Source: Jejudonia soesokkakensis (GTDB lineage: Bacteria > Bacteroidota > Bacteroidia > Flavobacteriales > Flavobacteriaceae). From it: DNA of 64,000 bases. This document shows positions 9,764 through 18,422 of the stretch, piece by piece (within the stretch, counting starts at the first letter, position 1; each line of letters starts with the position of its first letter). A program made the position numbers and the translations under genes. Location: assembly GCF_042664795.1 (NCBI RefSeq), contig NZ_JBHTBN010000002.1, forward strand, positions 372,001 through 436,000, read 5' to 3'. The notes under the pieces were generated by a model. The model made no database searches. It saw only the letters and a list, made by a program, of their open reading frames with translations, and had not been told where the DNA came from.

Positions 9764-10789
9764 TTATTCTTTAGCGAGATATAAGGATGATGCACCACTT
9801 AAAGTAGCATTCATCATAGGTCCAATATTTCCACCAGCTTCAAAGTTTGTATATGATACAACTCTTCCTCCACCATTAGCTCTTTCTGCTATATACACAA
9901 TTTGGTTTTCAGCATCATATTCGGCTGCAACTGGATTACCAAGCAATGTTAATGCACCAGAAACCCTTGTTTGATCAGCTACTGCGAGAGTCCCTCCATT
10001 TGCAACTGCATCAAATTTTGATTGGAAGTTTGTAATCACATGAAAGCCTCCGTCTGTATCAGAATCTGCATCACCAATGTCTGTCAATACCATGGTACCT
10101 CCATCAAAAGCAATACCATGAGTTCTTGTAATACCTTCTACTGTTATACGCTTTGAAGCTTCAACAGTTGCATTTGTAGTATTTGAAGATGCAAAATTTG
10201 TAAATACTGCTATGTCTGAAGTAGTATCGACTACAGCAAACAAATCATTTCCAACAAATTCAATTCCCCAAACTTTAAAATTTACAGTAACAATGTTTCG
10301 AAGGTTAAAATTATTTCCTGTTTTAGTATATACAAAAAGCCTTCCATCTGCAGTGACTGGATTCCCATCTGCATCTGAATTATCTGCAACTACATAAATG
10401 TTTGAACTTACTGCTATATCTCTAGGGCTAATAAGATCTGCACTACTAGAAGCGCTTACTGTAATGGTTGCACCATTTTCTGTAATAGAAGCATCTGCAT
10501 AAGTATTTAATTGTAATAAAGATCTTGATGCCTGTGTTACTTGATCGGTTGTAGCATCGTAATAAATCCCTTCAGAATTAAGAGATAGAGTCAATAATGT
10601 ATTTGAATCAAATGAACTATCATCATTTACATCATAACGTGTAACGTTTCCGTCTGAATTATTAGAAGCATATAATCTTGACTCAAGATTTGCTTCATCC
10701 CCAGTGCCATTTCCATTATCATCACTGCTACAAGCTATGGCGAAAATTGAAAATAGGGCACTCAATGTTAAAATTTTTACTGTTTTCAT
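9764..10789 (-). CDS. Exported lipoprotein, beta-propeller-like, tandem paralogue B
   Basis: Function unknown. The 341-residue protein has a lipoprotein signal (cysteine in AIACSSDD, about residue 20) and the same blade-like motifs as its downstream neighbour: EGIYYDATTDQVTQASR, SPRDIAV, GITRTHGIAFDG, DIGDADSDTDGGFHVI and IAERANGGGRV. The asparagine/aspartate-rich N-terminal linker is typical of exported Bacteroidota lipoproteins. The 92-base gap to paralogue A has no obvious terminator, so the pair may form an operon. About 190 bases upstream (10790-10977) are AT-rich and hold no feature I can name. Confidence 0.75.
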   Translation of the reverse strand: MKTVKILTLSALFSIFAIACSSDDNGNGTGDEANLESRLYASNNSDGNVTRYDVNDDSSFDSNTLLTLSLNSEGIYYDATTDQVTQASRSLLQLNTYADASITENGATITVSASSSADLISPRDIAVSSNIYVVADNSDADGNPVTADGRLFVYTKTGNNFNLRNIVTVNFKVWGIEFVGNDLFAVVDTTSDIAVFTNFASSNTTNATVEASKRITVEGITRTHGIAFDGGTMVLTDIGDADSDTDGGFHVITNFQSKFDAVANGGTLAVADQTRVSGALTLLGNPVAAEYDAENQIVYIAERANGGGRVVSYTNFEAGGNIGPMMNATLSGASSLYLAKE

Positions 10790-10977
10790 AATTATTTAGA
10801 TTTGTTTCTACATAAGTACGAAGGTTTATAAATTTTAGTATTTAAAGCTATCATTATTAACTGCAATTTAACACCGCATATTTGATTTACAGATACTTAA
10901 AAAATAATATACAACTCATATTTAACAACCTATTATTATAAAAAAGTGTCAAGAAAATAGTAAAAAGAACTAAAAAT

Positions 10978-11514
10978 TTAGGAATAACGATCTACTCTGC
11001 CTTTAACTCCTACATAATAGGTTTTGAGAATTTGAGTATCAGCTTCAATATCTCCCGTTGGGTAAAAGGGAGGATTTATTTTTACAGTTTTTGTAGCGTA
11101 ATCGAAGGCAACTGGAAAAATAGGTACTTGTGCTTGTTGAGCAATGTAATAATACCCCGTTTTCCACACAGTTACTTTTTTACGGGTACCCTCAGGAGCT
11201 AATGTAAGCCTAAATTCTTTTTTATTCCTGAAGATTTCTGCGATAGCCTCTACTTTATTTTGACCAGGAGTTCGATCTAAAGATGCACCGCCCATCCATT
11301 TAAAATACCAGCCAAAGGGCCATGAAAACAATTCTTTTTTTGCCACAAAATTGATTTCAACTCCTAACAATTTCCTCGTAAATACTCCAATATAGAAATC
11401 ATGCCAACTCGTATGTGGGACCACAATAATTACGGCTTTTTTTATAGTTGGATCCATTTCACCTTCTATTTTCCACTCTAATATGTTATTGAAAATAAAT
11501 TTCGAAAGACCCAT
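10978..11514 (-). CDS. 1-acyl-sn-glycerol-3-phosphate acyltransferase-like (LPLAT family)
   Basis: Small acyltransferase of 178 residues in the PlsC/LPLAT superfamily. The catalytic H-x4-D motif is HTSWHD (about residues 34-39) and the acyl-acceptor motif APEGTR is near residue 110. There is no clear membrane helix, so it is shorter than classical PlsC. It begins 24 bases downstream of the KdsB-KdnB fusion gene on the same strand. That neighbourhood would fit lipid A or phospholipid acylation, but the substrate cannot be read from the sequence. Confidence 0.82.
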   Translation of the reverse strand: MGLSKFIFNNILEWKIEGEMDPTIKKAVIIVVPHTSWHDFYIGVFTRKLLGVEINFVAKKELFSWPFGWYFKWMGGASLDRTPGQNKVEAIAEIFRNKKEFRLTLAPEGTRKKVTVWKTGYYYIAQQAQVPIFPVAFDYATKTVKINPPFYPTGDIEADTQILKTYYVGVKGRVDRYS

Positions 11515-11538
11515 GTGTTACTTAGCTATCGAGTGATT

Positions 11539-13368
11539 TTACATTTTTAGATATAAACTACGCAATTTTTCGCGAGTCATAATGGATTCCCAGTTTTCTC
11601 CTAATGCATTTTCCCACAATGGAACCAAACTTAATGCAATATCAATCATAGTGTTCATCTGTGTATCTGTAAGGTCTTTGCATAATCCCTTCGGAATATC
11701 TATCTGATGCTCACTTACCATTTTCTTGAAAAGAATTACATCTTCAGGGTAGAATTCATCCAAGTGGTCAAATACAATACAGTTTCCAATCCCATGTTTT
11801 GTTCCTAAAACATAGGATAAACCATAACTCATCGCATGAGCTACCCCTACCTGTGAATATGCAATACTCATCCCTCCATGCCAAGAAGCCATCATTAATT
11901 TCCCTCTTGAATCCTCGGGAGTTATTTCCTTACCTAAAAAAATCTCCATACAAAGGTCGTATGCTTTTTCACCATAGCTCTGACTAAAGGCATTCAGAAA
12001 AGTTCCGTTAAGTGATTCTACGCAATGGATAAAACAATCCATTCCTGTATAAAACCATTGGTTTCGAGGAACATCTTTAGTTAGATCCGGATCCAAAATT
12101 ACTTGATCAAAAGGTGTAAAATCACTGTTTATGCCTAATTTTTTTATAGGTCCGGTCAACACTGTTGTCCTGGAAACTTCGGCTCCTGTCCCAGAAATTG
12201 TTGGAATTCCTACATGATACACCGCTTTATTCTTTACAAGATCCCAACCCTGGTAATCTGCAGCGCTTCCCTTGTTTGTCAACATAATGGAAACTGCTTT
12301 GGCAAGATCGAGAATGGTACCTCCTCCAATACCTATGATACCAGAAGGCTTATAGTTAAATTCAGACTTGATATCTTTTACAATTTGATCTACCTGTTCG
12401 GTTTTAGGTTCTTCATCTGCCGATACAAATAGTAATTTATCATTAAATCGAAGTGTGATTCTATCAACTAAATCCTTATTTCCTTTAAAGACATCATCAA
12501 CTAAAAATATAAAAGGAGCTTTATCTTTTCGCTGAGGAGCAATAATAGAAGATAGTTGATCAAAGCTTCCCTGTCCAAATACTACTTTTGGCACCATTGG
12601 GAAGTTTCTGAATTTATTGTTTACCGTATGCTTGTTTTCTTCTTTTAAGGCTTTATTTGCTCTTACCAAATCCTCGGGAGTGTCAATTTCTATACCCTGA
12701 ACATTGGTTACTGCCATCTTAATGTTTTTTCCATATTCGAGATAGCGAATACATTCAATTTTTTCGGCAGCCTCTAAGGTTCGCATAGGTAATTTGTAAA
12801 AATCTAGCAAAGCTTGTTTTCTAAAAGCATAAATTCCTTTATGCTTATAATATTGCACTGCTGCATTTTTATCTCGAGGATACGGAATTGGAGAGCGTGA
12901 AAAATATTGAGCAAAATTATCTTTATCAACAATAACCTTGACGCAATTAGGATCACTTATCTCTTTCCAGTCATTTATTTCGGTCATTAAGGATGCAAGA
13001 TCTATTTTTTTTGCATCTTCTCCTTTAAACAATTTTAATACCTGTTCCAATCCTTCTTTACTCGTAAAAGGTTCATCTCCCTGAACATTTACCACTATAT
13101 CCACGTCCATGTGTTCTACAGCTTCAGCTATACGATCACTTCCAGATTCGTGTTCTTTTATACTCATGATGGCTTTGCCACCATGAAGTTCTATTTCGTC
13201 ATAAATAATCTGACTGTCGGTAACTACATATACTTCATCAAAGAGACTGGTCTCTTTGGTCGCTTCATACGTTCGCACAATCACAGGCTTGCCGCCTAAA
13301 TCTTGCATTAGTTTTCCTGGAAATCGAGAGGCACCATAACGTGCCGGAATCATTGCTATTATCTTCAA
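11539..13368 (-). CDS. Fusion: CMP-Kdo synthetase (KdsB) + KdnB-like Kdo 8-oxidase (iron alcohol dehydrogenase)
   Basis: One uninterrupted 609-residue frame holds two enzymes. Residues 1-242 are a 3-deoxy-manno-octulosonate cytidylyltransferase: IPARYGASRFPGKLM at the N-terminus, NVQGDEPF near residue 94, EIDTPEDL near 227. Residues about 255-609 are an iron-type alcohol dehydrogenase with the GIGGGTILDLAKA nucleotide loop, TISGTGAEVSRT, and four metal ligands: Asp and His in GMDCFIH, His in GVAHAMS, His in TKHGIGN. The dehydrogenase resembles KdnB, which oxidises Kdo at C8 on the way to 8-amino-Kdo; that assignment is by family resemblance. The fusion suggests activation of 8-amino-Kdo for LPS. 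A KdnA aminotransferase is not in the window. Confidence 0.85.
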   Translation of the reverse strand: MKIIAMIPARYGASRFPGKLMQDLGGKPVIVRTYEATKETSLFDEVYVVTDSQIIYDEIELHGGKAIMSIKEHESGSDRIAEAVEHMDVDIVVNVQGDEPFTSKEGLEQVLKLFKGEDAKKIDLASLMTEINDWKEISDPNCVKVIVDKDNFAQYFSRSPIPYPRDKNAAVQYYKHKGIYAFRKQALLDFYKLPMRTLEAAEKIECIRYLEYGKNIKMAVTNVQGIEIDTPEDLVRANKALKEENKHTVNNKFRNFPMVPKVVFGQGSFDQLSSIIAPQRKDKAPFIFLVDDVFKGNKDLVDRITLRFNDKLLFVSADEEPKTEQVDQIVKDIKSEFNYKPSGIIGIGGGTILDLAKAVSIMLTNKGSAADYQGWDLVKNKAVYHVGIPTISGTGAEVSRTTVLTGPIKKLGINSDFTPFDQVILDPDLTKDVPRNQWFYTGMDCFIHCVESLNGTFLNAFSQSYGEKAYDLCMEIFLGKEITPEDSRGKLMMASWHGGMSIAYSQVGVAHAMSYGLSYVLGTKHGIGNCIVFDHLDEFYPEDVILFKKMVSEHQIDIPKGLCKDLTDTQMNTMIDIALSLVPLWENALGENWESIMTREKLRSLYLKM

Positions 13369-13409
13369 AATGGTATGTTAGTGTCTAAAGGGTTTCAAAA
13401 ATAGAAAGA

Positions 13410-13988
13410 TTATGCACGTAGACGTGGTTTTTTCCGAAGCTTTTTAAATAAATTTAAAATTAGAACAAAAAGTAAGACTACAAGGATAAAAGCAACAACC
13501 GGTATAAAAATAGCCGCTATGCTTAATACTGTAGAGCCACCAGTTTCTACGGTAGCTACCACAGGATTTGCCACCCCACCTGTAGTTGCTGTAGATGTTA
13601 AGCGTAATGCAGAAGCACTCCCTTTTACAGCTGCAGCCGTGCCACCACCAGCAATTATAGCTAATGCCCAGGTTATAATGGGGTCTATATCTGCCATTGT
13701 GGCAACCATTACTGCTGTTCCTGCAATGGCTGCTAATGGGATAGCGATTGTATCCAAAGCATTATCTACCCACGGAATATAATATCCTCCAATTTCTATA
13801 AGGGTAGCCACCCCCATCGTTATTACTGCGATTAAGCTGCCTGCCCATTGCCAGCTTTCATCTAATGGAATTACTTCAAAATAACCAGCTAAGCTTACCA
13901 TCAGTAAGGGTAGAAATACTCTAAAACCTACTGCTGCTGCAAGACCAATGCCTAAAAAAATACTGACTATAATATCAAATGTCTCCAT
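13410..13988 (-). CDS. DUF4126 membrane protein
   Basis: Integral membrane protein of 192 residues with about five hydrophobic segments and a basic C-terminal tail (KKLRKKPRLRA). The N-terminal GIGLAAAVGFRVFLPL and the glycine/alanine/serine-rich middle are typical of the DUF4126 family, whose role is not known. It begins three bases after the helicase gene stop and ends 41 bases before the Kdo fusion gene, so it sits inside a reverse-strand operon. Function cannot be assigned. Confidence 0.75.
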   Translation of the reverse strand: METFDIIVSIFLGIGLAAAVGFRVFLPLLMVSLAGYFEVIPLDESWQWAGSLIAVITMGVATLIEIGGYYIPWVDNALDTIAIPLAAIAGTAVMVATMADIDPIITWALAIIAGGGTAAAVKGSASALRLTSTATTGGVANPVVATVETGGSTVLSIAAIFIPVVAFILVVLLFVLILNLFKKLRKKPRLRA

Positions 13989-13991
13989 GCG

Positions 13992-15452
13992 CTACGAATC
14001 TACAAAAAAGTCATTTTTAAAACCGATTAAATATAATCTTTCTTTCGCCCGTGTCATTGCTGTATACAGCCATCGTAAGTATTCTTTATCAATTCCATTT
14101 GGTAAATAAGGCTGCTCTACAAATACCGTATTCCACTGCCCTCCTTGAGACTTGTGACAGGTTATAGCATAAGAGAATTTGACTTGTAATGCATTAAAGA
14201 ATTTATTCTTTTTTACTGAAAGGAACCGCTTGTAATTAGATTTTTCGTTTGCATAGTCTTTCATAACTTCTTGGTATAATTTATTGGAGTCCTCATAGGA
14301 TAATGAGGGAGTTTCAGAAGTAAGTGTATCTAATAATAACACAGTCTCAAAAGGATGCATCTTAGGATAATCGACCATTTGTACCTTCACTTCTGCAAAC
14401 TTAAATCCATAGAGTTCTTTAAAACTGAAAATCTCCAGCACTTCAACGATATCTCCATTGGCAATAAAACCTGCTTCACTTTCCGAAGAAATCCAAAAAT
14501 AATTATTTTTTACTGTCATTAAATAATCCCCTGCACTAAGTTCTTCTTCCTGAAACAAAATTCTGCTTCGAATACTTTGGTTGTAAAGATTAGCACGCTT
14601 ATTTGAACGCACAATAATTACACTTTCTTCATTACCAGCATTGCTATAGCAATCACTAATAGCATCCATGATTTCTTGTCCGTCTGCAGGTCTAACGACA
14701 TCTTCAAAGTCTGCTGTTAATTTAAAATCTTCATAAAATCCATTTTCAAGTCGCTCTCTTAGCAAGGTAGCATTTGCCAAAATCCCACTATTTGTCTGTT
14801 GCCGAACAACTTCGTCAAGCTCTATTCCTATTACAGTTTTGTTATACTGATTTTCAAGTGTTCTTGGGTCAAGAGCAGGGCTTATATCCAATTTAATAGG
14901 TGGTAGCTGCGCTGTATCGCCAATAAGTAACAACTTACAATTGTAACCACTATAAATATAATCCATCAAATCATCCAACAAAGAGCCGTTTTCAAAGAGT
15001 TTTGCGTCTTGATTAATATCTGGAATCATAGAGGCTTCGTCTACAATGAAGATACAATTGCGATGTTTATTTTTCTGAAGCGTAAAAGAAACCCCTCCTC
15101 CTTTTTTACTTTTTGGATAGTAAATTTTTTTATGGATGGTAAATGCCTCCTGATTGGAATAATTGCTAATTACCTTTGCGGCTCTGCCTGTTGGAGCCAA
15201 TAAAACCGAGGATTGTTTTGCTTTCCAGAGGTTTTTGACCAGCGTACCCACAATGGTGGTCTTTCCAGTTCCTGCATATCCTTTGAGCAAAAACACCTCA
15301 TTTTTAGCTCCTTCAATCACAAATTTTGACAGTAATTGCAATGCAACATCCTGTTTTGCAGTAGTAGTATGCAAAAAATCTGTTTTTAATAATCCATAAA
15401 ACCTCGAAACGTCCATCGTATCATTTACCTGTTGGGCGTTAAATATAGCCAT
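13992..15452 (-). CDS. RecD/UvrD-like ATP-dependent DNA helicase (AAA family)
   Basis: Superfamily 1 helicase of about 486 residues. Walker A is LKGYAGTGKTT (near residue 55), Walker B VDEASMI, then GDTAQLPP, and the C-terminal UvrD-like motifs TCHKSQGGQW and YTAMTRAKERLYLIG. It resembles the stand-alone RecD-like helicases common in Bacteroidota, not a RecBCD subunit. The ATG at 15452 (MAIFNAQQ) is preferred over the upstream ATG at 15482, which adds ten non-conserved residues. It heads a reverse-strand operon with DUF4126, the Kdo fusion and the acyltransferase. Confidence 0.88.
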   Translation of the reverse strand: MAIFNAQQVNDTMDVSRFYGLLKTDFLHTTTAKQDVALQLLSKFVIEGAKNEVFLLKGYAGTGKTTIVGTLVKNLWKAKQSSVLLAPTGRAAKVISNYSNQEAFTIHKKIYYPKSKKGGGVSFTLQKNKHRNCIFIVDEASMIPDINQDAKLFENGSLLDDLMDYIYSGYNCKLLLIGDTAQLPPIKLDISPALDPRTLENQYNKTVIGIELDEVVRQQTNSGILANATLLRERLENGFYEDFKLTADFEDVVRPADGQEIMDAISDCYSNAGNEESVIIVRSNKRANLYNQSIRSRILFQEEELSAGDYLMTVKNNYFWISSESEAGFIANGDIVEVLEIFSFKELYGFKFAEVKVQMVDYPKMHPFETVLLLDTLTSETPSLSYEDSNKLYQEVMKDYANEKSNYKRFLSVKKNKFFNALQVKFSYAITCHKSQGGQWNTVFVEQPYLPNGIDKEYLRWLYTAMTRAKERLYLIGFKNDFFVDS

Positions 15453-15542
15453 GATTTTTTCGGAATATACTTTTACGAACAAAAAAAAATTGTAGATTTG
15501 CGATAGACCTTATAAACATAAAGTAACCTTCATTTTAAAATT

Positions 15543-16274
15543 ATGATCTTATTAATAATTGGAATTGTTCTTTGTATTCTGCTAGTATTCCTGATTGAAA
15601 AATTTGTCCCTAAAAAATTCAATAAGTTTATCTCATTGATTCTATGGATTTTAATTGCATTTTTAGGATATAAATTATACGACTCTGTTATTGGACCCGT
15701 AAAATTTAATGAACAGAAAGAGATTCGATACGCTAAGGTGATTAAAAACCTTAAGGACATCAAAGCAGGAGAACTTGCTTACAATGAGATCAATGGAAAG
15801 TTTACAAAAAATTTCGACAGTCTTGTCCGTTTTATAGATACGGCTCAATTTGCAATTGTTCAAAGGCGTGATAGTAGCTATGCAGATGTTGAAAAAAATA
15901 AGGCATACGGAATTGACTCTGGTTATTTTATAGATGTGATCGTCACAGATACTTTAGGATTTACTTCTGTAAGAGACTCTTTATATGATGGAACAGATCG
16001 GTACAAAACTATGATGAATGTTCCTGGAACTGATCAGCAATTTGAATTGAACGCTGGATCCATCGAAAAAAATAATGTAACTTATTCTGTCTTTGAAGCC
16101 AAAGTTGCGAAGGATGTTGTTCTTAAAGGAATGGATAAAGATCTTATTTTACAGGAAAAACAAGTAGTTTCGGTTGACGGTGTAAATGGTGCCTACATTA
16201 AAGTTGGTTCTATGGACGAAATTAATACAAGTGGAAACTGGCCAAAGATATATGACGCCAAAGAAGAAAAATAA
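15543..16274 (+). CDS. Conserved membrane protein of unknown function
   Basis: I do not recognise a named family. The first 50 residues form two transmembrane helices (LLIIGIVLCILLVFLI and LILWILIAFLGYKLY) followed by a soluble domain of about 190 residues rich in charged residues, which should lie in one compartment beside the membrane. A TAGATTTG -7-like box lies about 40 bases upstream. The last 23 bases overlap the next gene (DUF3822), implying co-expression with DUF3822 and rsmD. Confidence 0.65.
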   Translation: MILLIIGIVLCILLVFLIEKFVPKKFNKFISLILWILIAFLGYKLYDSVIGPVKFNEQKEIRYAKVIKNLKDIKAGELAYNEINGKFTKNFDSLVRFIDTAQFAIVQRRDSSYADVEKNKAYGIDSGYFIDVIVTDTLGFTSVRDSLYDGTDRYKTMMNVPGTDQQFELNAGSIEKNNVTYSVFEAKVAKDVVLKGMDKDLILQEKQVVSVDGVNGAYIKVGSMDEINTSGNWPKIYDAKEEK

Positions 16275-17079
16275 TACAATCCATCATACAAATCAAAGTC
16301 TGTCCGTTCATGTTTCATTGACCGGACTTTCTTTTTTAATTACTTCGGAAGCTACTTCCGAAACGTTGCATTTTTCAGAAATAAATTTCATCACTCCAGC
16401 AACACCCGAAGAATTATTACTGGAGATAGAAAAGGCATTGACGAGCAAGGAAGATTTGCAAACAAACTTTGAAAATATCAATGTGGTATATGCAACAGAC
16501 TTATATACCATAGTCCCAGAATCCTTATTTGATGAAAATAAAGCAAGTGAATACTTAAAGTTTAACGCAAAGATCCTTGCCAATGATTTTATTGCTTCAG
16601 ATGTCGTAAAGGACCATCCAATGGTCGTGGTATATGTTCCTTTTATAAATATTAATAATTTCTTTTTTGATCGCTTCGGAAGCTTTACCTATTACCATGC
16701 TGTTACAATACTGTTGGAAAAAATACTCCATAGTGAAGAACAGGGAATAAATCCCAAAATGTATATTAACGTAAATAAAGAACATGTAGACTGCATAATA
16801 GTTGATGGTAATTCTCTACAATTATGTAATACCTACAATTTTAAAACGCCCGAAGATTTTATCTACTATATACTTTTTGCTTTTGAGCAATTAAAATTAA
16901 ATCCCGAAACAACACAAACCATTGTAATGGGAGCTATAAATTTTGAAGACGATACCTATGCCATGTTATATACCTACATAAGGCATATTTCTTTATTTGA
17001 GGATGCTACAGGGATTTCAATAGATTCTGAAGCCAACCACCAACATATCATTCTAAAATCTTTGGCTTCATGCGAATAA
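16252..17079 (+). CDS. DUF3822 family protein
   Basis: Soluble protein of about 275 residues. It resembles the DUF3822 family, which in Bacteroidota is commonly encoded next to rsmD, as here; the fold of that family is thought to be actin/hexokinase-like, but its role is not established. The ATG at 16252 (MTPKKKNNTIHH) is preferred because earlier starts would run far into the preceding gene. It overlaps the upstream gene by 23 bases and rsmD by 10 bases, so all three are probably translated from one message. Confidence 0.72.
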   Translation: MTPKKKNNTIHHTNQSLSVHVSLTGLSFLITSEATSETLHFSEINFITPATPEELLLEIEKALTSKEDLQTNFENINVVYATDLYTIVPESLFDENKASEYLKFNAKILANDFIASDVVKDHPMVVVYVPFININNFFFDRFGSFTYYHAVTILLEKILHSEEQGINPKMYINVNKEHVDCIIVDGNSLQLCNTYNFKTPEDFIYYILFAFEQLKLNPETTQTIVMGAINFEDDTYAMLYTYIRHISLFEDATGISIDSEANHQHIILKSLASCE

Positions 17080-17603
17080 TTTCTGGATCACATAAAGGGA
17101 GACGATTATCTGCTCCAAAAAATTTGCCTGTACGCCCTACCACCGATTTTGCAAAAGAGGGATTGTTCAATATCCTTCGAAATCAGTTCAATTTTTCTGA
17201 AATAAACGTATTAGACCTTTTTGCAGGTACAGGAAACATTAGTTTTGAGTTCGCTTCCAGAGGAGTAACTGAGATAACAAGTGTTGATTCATACTATGGT
17301 TGTGTGCAGTATATATCTAAAATAGCCGAAGAGTTTGAGTTTCCTATTCAGGTTATAAAAGCCACTACTGAAAAGTTTTTAACGAATTCAAATGGCAAGT
17401 ATTCAATTATTTTTGCAGATCCGCCTTATAATTTTGAAGTAGAGGACTTAAGCAAAATTGTTTCTACTATTTTTGAAAATAATTTGCTAAAGGAGGAGGG
17501 AATTATTATCATTGAACACGCCAAACACAGAGATTTATCACAAATTTCTCATTTTAAGCATCTAAGAAAGTATGGTGGTTCTGTGTTTAGTTTTTTTGAC
17601 TAA
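17070..17603 (+). CDS. rsmD: RsmD-family 16S rRNA (guanine-N2)-methyltransferase
   Basis: Methylates the exocyclic N2 of a guanine in 16S rRNA (G966 in E. coli numbering). At 177 residues the length is right. The N-terminus MRIISGSHKGRRL, the SAM-binding VLDLFAGTGNISFE (about residues 45-58) and the catalytic ADPPYNF motif (about residue 115) are all present. It overlaps the DUF3822 gene by 10 bases. Confidence 0.94.
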   Translation: MRIISGSHKGRRLSAPKNLPVRPTTDFAKEGLFNILRNQFNFSEINVLDLFAGTGNISFEFASRGVTEITSVDSYYGCVQYISKIAEEFEFPIQVIKATTEKFLTNSNGKYSIIFADPPYNFEVEDLSKIVSTIFENNLLKEEGIIIIEHAKHRDLSQISHFKHLRKYGGSVFSFFD

Positions 17604-17614
17604 CAAAAGCTATT

Positions 17615-18004
17615 ATGACCTCACCTACCCCTAGAATTCTTGATTTAGACTTTGTCTATATCGAACTCTACGATAATTATATGATTTCTACCATCCGTGA
17701 GGGTGTCGTGTTCGATAAAGAACACCTGGAACGCTTCTACACAATATTTGACACTTATTATGCAAATAAACCGGTAGCATACATTTCGAATAGAGAATAT
17801 GACTATACCGTTGACCCCACATGTTATATTCAAGGTTCAGAATACAAAAACCTAGTAGCCATGGCGATTTGGTGCCACAATGAAGCTAGTTACAATACTG
17901 CAAAGTTCGAAAAGAACTTTTACTCACGCCCTTTTGACATATTCTATAATCTTGAAGATGCAAAAGAATGGATTTTTGAAATTCTAAATCAAAATAAAAA
18001 ATAG
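17615..18004 (+). CDS. Conserved hypothetical protein (STAS/SpoIIAA-like)
   Basis: A 129-residue soluble protein without a signal peptide. The pattern of a short strand-rich N-terminus (ILDLDFVYIELYDNYMISTI), a helix (DKEHLERFYTIFDTYY) and the strand KPVAYISNREYDY resembles small STAS-like proteins found in flavobacteria, but I cannot name a family with certainty. It follows rsmD by 11 bases. Its TAG stop (18002-18004) overlaps the 3' end of the RNase P RNA gene on the other strand. Confidence 0.65.
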   Translation: MTSPTPRILDLDFVYIELYDNYMISTIREGVVFDKEHLERFYTIFDTYYANKPVAYISNREYDYTVDPTCYIQGSEYKNLVAMAIWCHNEASYNTAKFEKNFYSRPFDIFYNLEDAKEWIFEILNQNKK

Positions 18005-18329
18005 CAGACCTGTAAGCCGGGTTCTGTCTGTAAACAAATGTTACAGCCTTATCATTTATCTGGACGTTTAATTACTTAAACGCTCTATCTGCCTACCCTC
18101 CAGCAATGGGCGGGAACCCTTACATACTGGTATACATGGCATTTCACCGCATAGAGTTTACCTGGTTTCACTACAGCATTACCTGTACATTCTTTCTGTT
18201 GCACTAGTCCTCTCCAGATAATATAGTCTGGATGACGGCTGTTAGCCGCTATGCCTCCCTATGGTGCCCGGACTTTCCTCCACAGACAAGAGTGTTAACT
18301 CTGTCTGCGACGATAAGGCGGTCTGCTAC
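18001..18329 (-). ncRNA. rnpB: RNase P RNA (class A)
   Basis: The catalytic RNA that trims tRNA 5' leaders. On the minus strand the diagnostic GAGGAAAGTCCGGGC block lies at 18266-18280 and the 3' conserved ACAGAACCCGGCTTA block at 18013-18027. The ends pair over nine bases as helix P1 (TAGCAGACC at 18328-18320 with GGTCTGCTA at 18010-18002). The exact ends are estimates from P1. A consensus promoter lies immediately upstream. The RNA overlaps the stop codon of the convergent hypothetical gene. Confidence 0.95.
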
Positions 18330-18331
18330 TG

Positions 18332-18363
18332 CAAAAGTAGACCAATGTTAATAAATACCACAA
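18332..18363 (-). promoter_or_regulatory. Flavobacterial promoter of rnpB
   Basis: Read on the minus strand: TTG (18363-18361), a 21-base spacer, and TACTTTTG (18339-18332), a full match to TTG / TAnnTTTG. The predicted start falls on the first bases of helix P1, supporting the 5' end given for rnpB. Confidence 0.8.
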
Positions 18364-18422
18364 ATTGTGAGTATGTATTTTTTACTAAACAGACCTACAT
18401 CCGTATATTTGTTTACTACGCT

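Noticed and set aside
11539..13368. KdsB-KdnB fusion as an artefact of a missed stop or frameshift
   Set aside because: Both domains are complete with all key residues and are joined by a plausible linker in one frame; nothing suggests a lost stop, although an independent read would confirm it.
18261..18422. Longer reading frame extending dnaX upstream by 54 codons
   Set aside because: The extension runs through the RNase P RNA gene and its promoter on the other strand, and the conserved DnaX N-terminus begins at 18423.
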